Positions 6,354 through 8,918 of a stretch of 8,918 nucleotides of DNA are shown piece by piece. The stretch lies in assembly GCA_900555165.1 (NCBI GenBank), contig USKE01000079.1:1-8918 (forward strand), given 5' to 3'. A program made the translations under genes and the position numbers. The notes beneath the pieces are model-generated. The model was not told the DNA's origin. It ran no database searches and saw only the letters and a program-made list of their open reading frames with translations. How positions within the stretch are numbered: position 1 is the stretch's first letter; every line of letters starts with the position of its first letter. The stretch is from an uncultured Porphyromonadaceae bacterium. GTDB lineage: Bacteria > Bacteroidota > Bacteroidia > Bacteroidales > Muribaculaceae.

Positions 6354-7457
6354 TTGACATCCGCATCAGGCAATAGAAGTTTTGTGAAATATATCGCCTA
6401 TCTGCAGGCGATAGGCATAATCCTTGTGGTTTTCGGGCATTCGTTTCATGAATATCCCGATGGAAATTATGGTCGCTCGCTTATAGTGTACCGTATGATG
6501 TACAGTTTCAGGATGCCCCTGTTCATGTTTGTATCCGGTTTCCTGATGCTCTTCACCATGAAACAGCGTGGTTCACGTACCCGTACGTGGCGCGAGTTCA
6601 CTGCCAATAAGCTCAAAAGGCTTATGATACCCTTCGTGGTGGTGTCGGCAGTGGCGTTTGTTCCGCGAGCTATTATGTCAGGCATGGCTGATGAGCCTAT
6701 TCCGTTTGATTTCATGTATTTTCTGAAGTCGCTGGTGACTAACGGTAATCTCGTCATACCGTATTATTGGTTTCTTCAGGCATCGTTTGTATTGCTGGTG
6801 TCGGTGTATGCGTTGCTTGTGATATCTGATCGGTTTGATGTTTCGCGTGGTGTGGTATTGCTTGTGCTGACAGCGGCATTAGCTGTACTGCAGTTCCTGC
6901 CGTTCGGTTGGCCAACCTTTTTCTCTCTGAATGAAGTGATAAGACTGGGGGTGTATTTTGCAGCGGGTGCGACTTTCGGCCATTATTCCGAGGATATCGA
7001 CCGCTATTTGCGTTGGGACTCTAAACGGGTATTTGTCGCCTTGATGCTCGTCTGGGCAGCGCTGTTTTTTCTGGTTGAAGGTACTTCGTGGATTGTGGTG
7101 TGCTCATTTTTTGGCATAGCCATGTGTATATCGTTCGTCAGGATTCTTGAACGATATGATATAACGGTGTTCGACCATCTTATGGGTGCCAATTACATGA
7201 TATTTTTGCTCTCGTGGTTCTGCAATGTGGCTACCCAGCAGGTTCTTCACCATTTTGTTGAATTGCCATGGTGGGTGTTCACGATTCTGTCACTTGTCGG
7301 AGGGGTGTATGTTCCATGGTTATTGTATCGGCTCATGTGCCGGTATGCCGCTAAACGGTGGATGAGGCCGATAGCCTTTCTGCTCGGCCAGTCGCTCAGA
7401 CAGCGTGGTGCAACTCGCGTCAGCAATCATGTATCAAATGACTCTGAATCTAAATAA
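6354..7457 (+). CDS. Acyltransferase-3 family membrane O-acyltransferase
   Basis: Polytopic inner-membrane protein of the acyltransferase-3 family (OafA/WecH/fucose-O-acetylase type), which transfers acetyl or other acyl groups to sugars or glycan precursors. The first membrane segment reads AIGIILVVFGHSF (19-31), with the family's conserved His29. It is followed by FRMPLFMFVSGFLM (52-65), another hallmark. About ten hydrophobic segments span 15-325, and the C-terminal tail is basic then polar. The acceptor is unknown because no glycan biosynthesis gene is adjacent. No in-frame ATG exists between the preceding in-frame stop and codon 48, which lies after the essential His segment. The start must therefore be TTG at 6354 or, about as likely, GTG at 6384 just before KYIAYL. 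Codon use is less GC-rich than in the neighbours. The gene ends 5 bases before the next gene. Confidence 0.82.
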   Translation: MTSASGNRSFVKYIAYLQAIGIILVVFGHSFHEYPDGNYGRSLIVYRMMYSFRMPLFMFVSGFLMLFTMKQRGSRTRTWREFTANKLKRLMIPFVVVSAVAFVPRAIMSGMADEPIPFDFMYFLKSLVTNGNLVIPYYWFLQASFVLLVSVYALLVISDRFDVSRGVVLLVLTAALAVLQFLPFGWPTFFSLNEVIRLGVYFAAGATFGHYSEDIDRYLRWDSKRVFVALMLVWAALFFLVEGTSWIVVCSFFGIAMCISFVRILERYDITVFDHLMGANYMIFLLSWFCNVATQQVLHHFVELPWWVFTILSLVGGVYVPWLLYRLMCRYAAKRWMRPIAFLLGQSLRQRGATRVSNHVSNDSESK

Positions 7458-7462
7458 TCAAT

Positions 7463-8617
7463 ATGTTTTCGTCACGACCGTATACGTTTGACAGGGTGGT
7501 CAGGCTGTTGATGACACTGGCTATCGTTGTGTTTGTAATATGGCTGATAGACAGGCTGAAGGATGTGCTGCTGCCGTTCTGCGTGGCGTGTCTGATAGCA
7601 TATCTGTTTGAGCCGTTCGTGCAGTATAACCGCACGCTTCTGCATCTGAAAGGGCGTATCGTGGCGATATTCGTCACGTTGTTCGAGGCGATAATGCTGT
7701 TCGGGGTGCTGGGGTACTTTTTCGTGCCGTCGATTATCGACGAGATGCACCAGATGGCAGATCTGTTGCGCGATTATGCCACATCGGATGTGTCGGTAAA
7801 ATATCTGCCGCCGCAACTGCACGACATGCTTAGGGAGAACATTGATTTCGAGCAGATGGCGACCAAACTGACAGAACAGGATCTGCAAAGCATCTTTAAC
7901 CGCGGCCTGAAACTGTTGCAGGGTGGCATGAGCGTTATCCTCGGTATAGTGGCGTGGCTGATTGTGTTCCTGTATGTGATATTCATCATGCTCGACTATG
8001 ACAGGCTCATGAACGGTTTCAAGTTCATGGTGCCCCCGTCGATGCGCCCTGTGGCATACAAGATCGGCCGTGACATAAAGGATTCGATGAATCATTATTT
8101 CCGCGGCCAGGCACTGATTGCCTGTGTTGTCGCGGTGATATATTGTGTGGGGTTCCTGCTGTGCGGACTGCCGCTTGCCGTGGTGATTGGTCTCGGCACG
8201 GCCGTGCTGTTCATGATTCCTTACTGCCAGTATCTGTCGATTATCCCGGTGACGCTGCTGTGTCTGGTCGAGACCGCTGATGCCGGTTCGGATTTCTGGA
8301 CCAAATGGTGGGAATGCATGGCGGTTTTCGCAACTGTGCAAGTGGTGGCCGACCTGATTCTTACACCAAAAGTGATGGGTAAGGCCATGGGCCTCAATCC
8401 GGCAATCATACTTTTGTCGCTGTCGATCTGGGGCTCGCTGTTTGGTCTGATCGGAATGATTATCGCATTGCCGCTCACCACCCTCCTGCTGTCATACTAC
8501 GAGCAGTATATAATAATGGGTAACAATAATGAGCCCCCTGCCGAACGCCGCCGTGAGGTTGAGGCGCTGAAGAAGATGTCTGAGTCACGTATCGACGGCG
8601 CCGGCGACGATTTGTGA
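7463..8617 (+). CDS. AI-2E transporter family (PerM-type) membrane protein
   Basis: Member of PF01594, a family named after the disputed AI-2 exporter TqsA; other members are permeases of varied or unknown substrate, so AI-2 transport should not be assumed. Two membrane segments near the N-terminus (about 13-30 and 34-52) and one at 66-88 precede a soluble, partly helical region (about 90-150). Membrane segments follow near 155-177, 215-235 and 236-268, with a further pair between 286 and 345. Family hallmarks are YFRGQALIA (212-220), the IPY segment near 252-254, and TPKVMGKAMGLNP (301-313) followed by GLIGMIIALPLTTLL (328-342). Its 384 residues fit the family. The tail (355-384) is charged and probably cytosolic. 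Only 5 bases separate its ATG from the acyltransferase stop, and no independent promoter is visible, so the two are likely cotranscribed. Confidence 0.9.
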   Translation: MFSSRPYTFDRVVRLLMTLAIVVFVIWLIDRLKDVLLPFCVACLIAYLFEPFVQYNRTLLHLKGRIVAIFVTLFEAIMLFGVLGYFFVPSIIDEMHQMADLLRDYATSDVSVKYLPPQLHDMLRENIDFEQMATKLTEQDLQSIFNRGLKLLQGGMSVILGIVAWLIVFLYVIFIMLDYDRLMNGFKFMVPPSMRPVAYKIGRDIKDSMNHYFRGQALIACVVAVIYCVGFLLCGLPLAVVIGLGTAVLFMIPYCQYLSIIPVTLLCLVETADAGSDFWTKWWECMAVFATVQVVADLILTPKVMGKAMGLNPAIILLSLSIWGSLFGLIGMIIALPLTTLLLSYYEQYIIMGNNNEPPAERRREVEALKKMSESRIDGAGDDL

Positions 8618-8661
8618 CCTCGGGGGCTCGTCGTAGGGTTCAGTATTGGTGGGCCTGTGGG

Positions 8662-8687
8662 GTTATCGGCCGAGCTCGGCCGATAAC
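8662..8687. repeat. Perfect 26-bp palindrome at the convergent gene ends
   Basis: The sequence is its own reverse complement throughout, with half-site GTTATCGGCCGAG centred between 8674 and 8675. Folded as RNA it gives an 11-bp stem with an AGCT tetraloop on either strand. It covers the stop codon (8663-8665) and last codons of the minus-strand gene and lies 45 bases after the PerM-family stop. It is well placed for a bidirectional terminator, but neither strand has a T-run after the stem. A protein-binding site or repeat is an alternative. Confidence 0.7.
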
Positions 8688-8918
8688 TGAACCGAGGTGC
8701 AGGAGGCCTCGGTAAGCCCTGCGAACTGCGACGAGCAGAGGGCAACCGCCAGCAGTTCCACGTTGCAGTCGGCGCTGACCGCCATCTTTTTGCCTGAGGC
8801 AAATGTCAGGGAAACCGCATGACCGTTTTTACGCTCGGCAATGACATCAGGCGTTTCGCTGAGCCGCAGGGCCTCGTCGGCAGGGTAGGGGTAGAAACGG
8901 GCGCCGGTGCGTTCGGCG
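8663..8918 (-). CDS. Unrecognised protein, C-terminal 84 residues (5' end beyond window)
   Basis: On the minus strand a frame stays open from the window edge for 84 codons to a TAA at 8663-8665. Its composition looks like real protein: alternating charged and hydrophobic residues, GC-rich third positions like the neighbouring genes, and segments such as RFYPYPADEALRL, VSLTFASGKKM and CNVELLAVALCSSQFAGL. Three cysteines lie in the last 34 residues. The pattern suggests a small alpha/beta C-terminal domain with two beta strands then a helix, but I recognise no family. It converges on the PerM-family gene with 45 bases between stop codons. A competing 101-codon frame on the same strand (8497-8802) overlaps the PerM-family gene and looks like an artefact. 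The coding call is moderately sure; function is unknown. Confidence 0.6.
   Translation of the reverse strand, partial: AERTGARFYPYPADEALRLSETPDVIAERKNGHAVSLTFASGKKMAVSADCNVELLAVALCSSQFAGLTEASCTSVQLSAELGR

Noticed and set aside
7472..8341. A 289-codon open frame on the minus strand, opposite the PerM-family gene
   Set aside because: It is His/Gln/Arg-rich and motif-free, whereas the plus-strand frame encodes a full-length PF01594 protein.
7463..8617. A quorum-sensing (AI-2 export) role for the PerM-family protein
   Set aside because: The family name reflects one disputed member, and no luxS or lsr gene is visible here, so the specific function is not supported.
8497..8802. A 101-codon minus-strand frame overlapping the end of the PerM-family gene
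   Set aside because: It overlaps the conserved plus-strand gene end and has a Pro/Arg/Ser-rich shadow composition. The other minus-strand frame, stopping at 8663, looks more protein-like.

Overview
The window looks like a chromosomal segment of a GC-rich Bacteroidales bacterium, probably close to Muribaculaceae. This is inferred from three things. The large secreted enzyme ends in a type IX secretion system (T9SS, Por) sorting domain, which is specific to Bacteroidota. The -7 boxes fit the Bacteroidota TAnnTTTG pattern, and the leader of the transporter gene is AT-rich with no Shine-Dalgarno sequence. Finally, the protein families resemble those of gut and oral Bacteroidales. No tRNA, rRNA, CRISPR array, insertion sequence or phage gene was seen.

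Layout. Bases 1-81 hold a compact intergenic inverted/direct repeat. Bases 105-4232 (minus strand) encode a 1375-residue modular exported glycoside hydrolase of family GH81 (endo-beta-1,3-glucanase). It carries a duplicated C-terminal module, an Ig-like domain, a beta-sandwich domain and a T9SS signal. Bases 4233-4575 are a divergent promoter region with a candidate promoter on each side and an imperfect dyad near the second one. Three genes follow on the plus strand: a 567-residue major facilitator transporter resembling the MFSD1 branch (4576-6279), a membrane acyltransferase of the acyltransferase-3 family with a non-ATG start (6354-7457), and a PerM/AI-2E-family membrane protein (7463-8617). 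A GC-rich hairpin separates the first two. The last two are only 5 bases apart and are probably cotranscribed. The right edge contains the last 84 codons of an unrecognised minus-strand gene that converges on the PerM-family gene. A perfect 26-bp palindrome covers its stop codon, within a cluster of alternative stems.

How the parts fit. The GH81 enzyme should be exported by the Sec pathway, passed through T9SS, and cut beta-1,3-glucan (fungal, yeast, cereal or algal) at the surface or outside the cell. No SusC/SusD pair or further glycosidase is adjacent, so this is not a classical polysaccharide utilisation locus as far as the window shows. The divergent transporter could be co-regulated, but the sequence does not show that it imports glucan products. 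The three plus-strand genes are ordinary membrane proteins without an obvious shared pathway. I found no convincing new multi-gene system. The points most worth checking are the duplicated module of the GH81 protein, the extra membrane pair in the transporter, and the palindromic elements at both ends.
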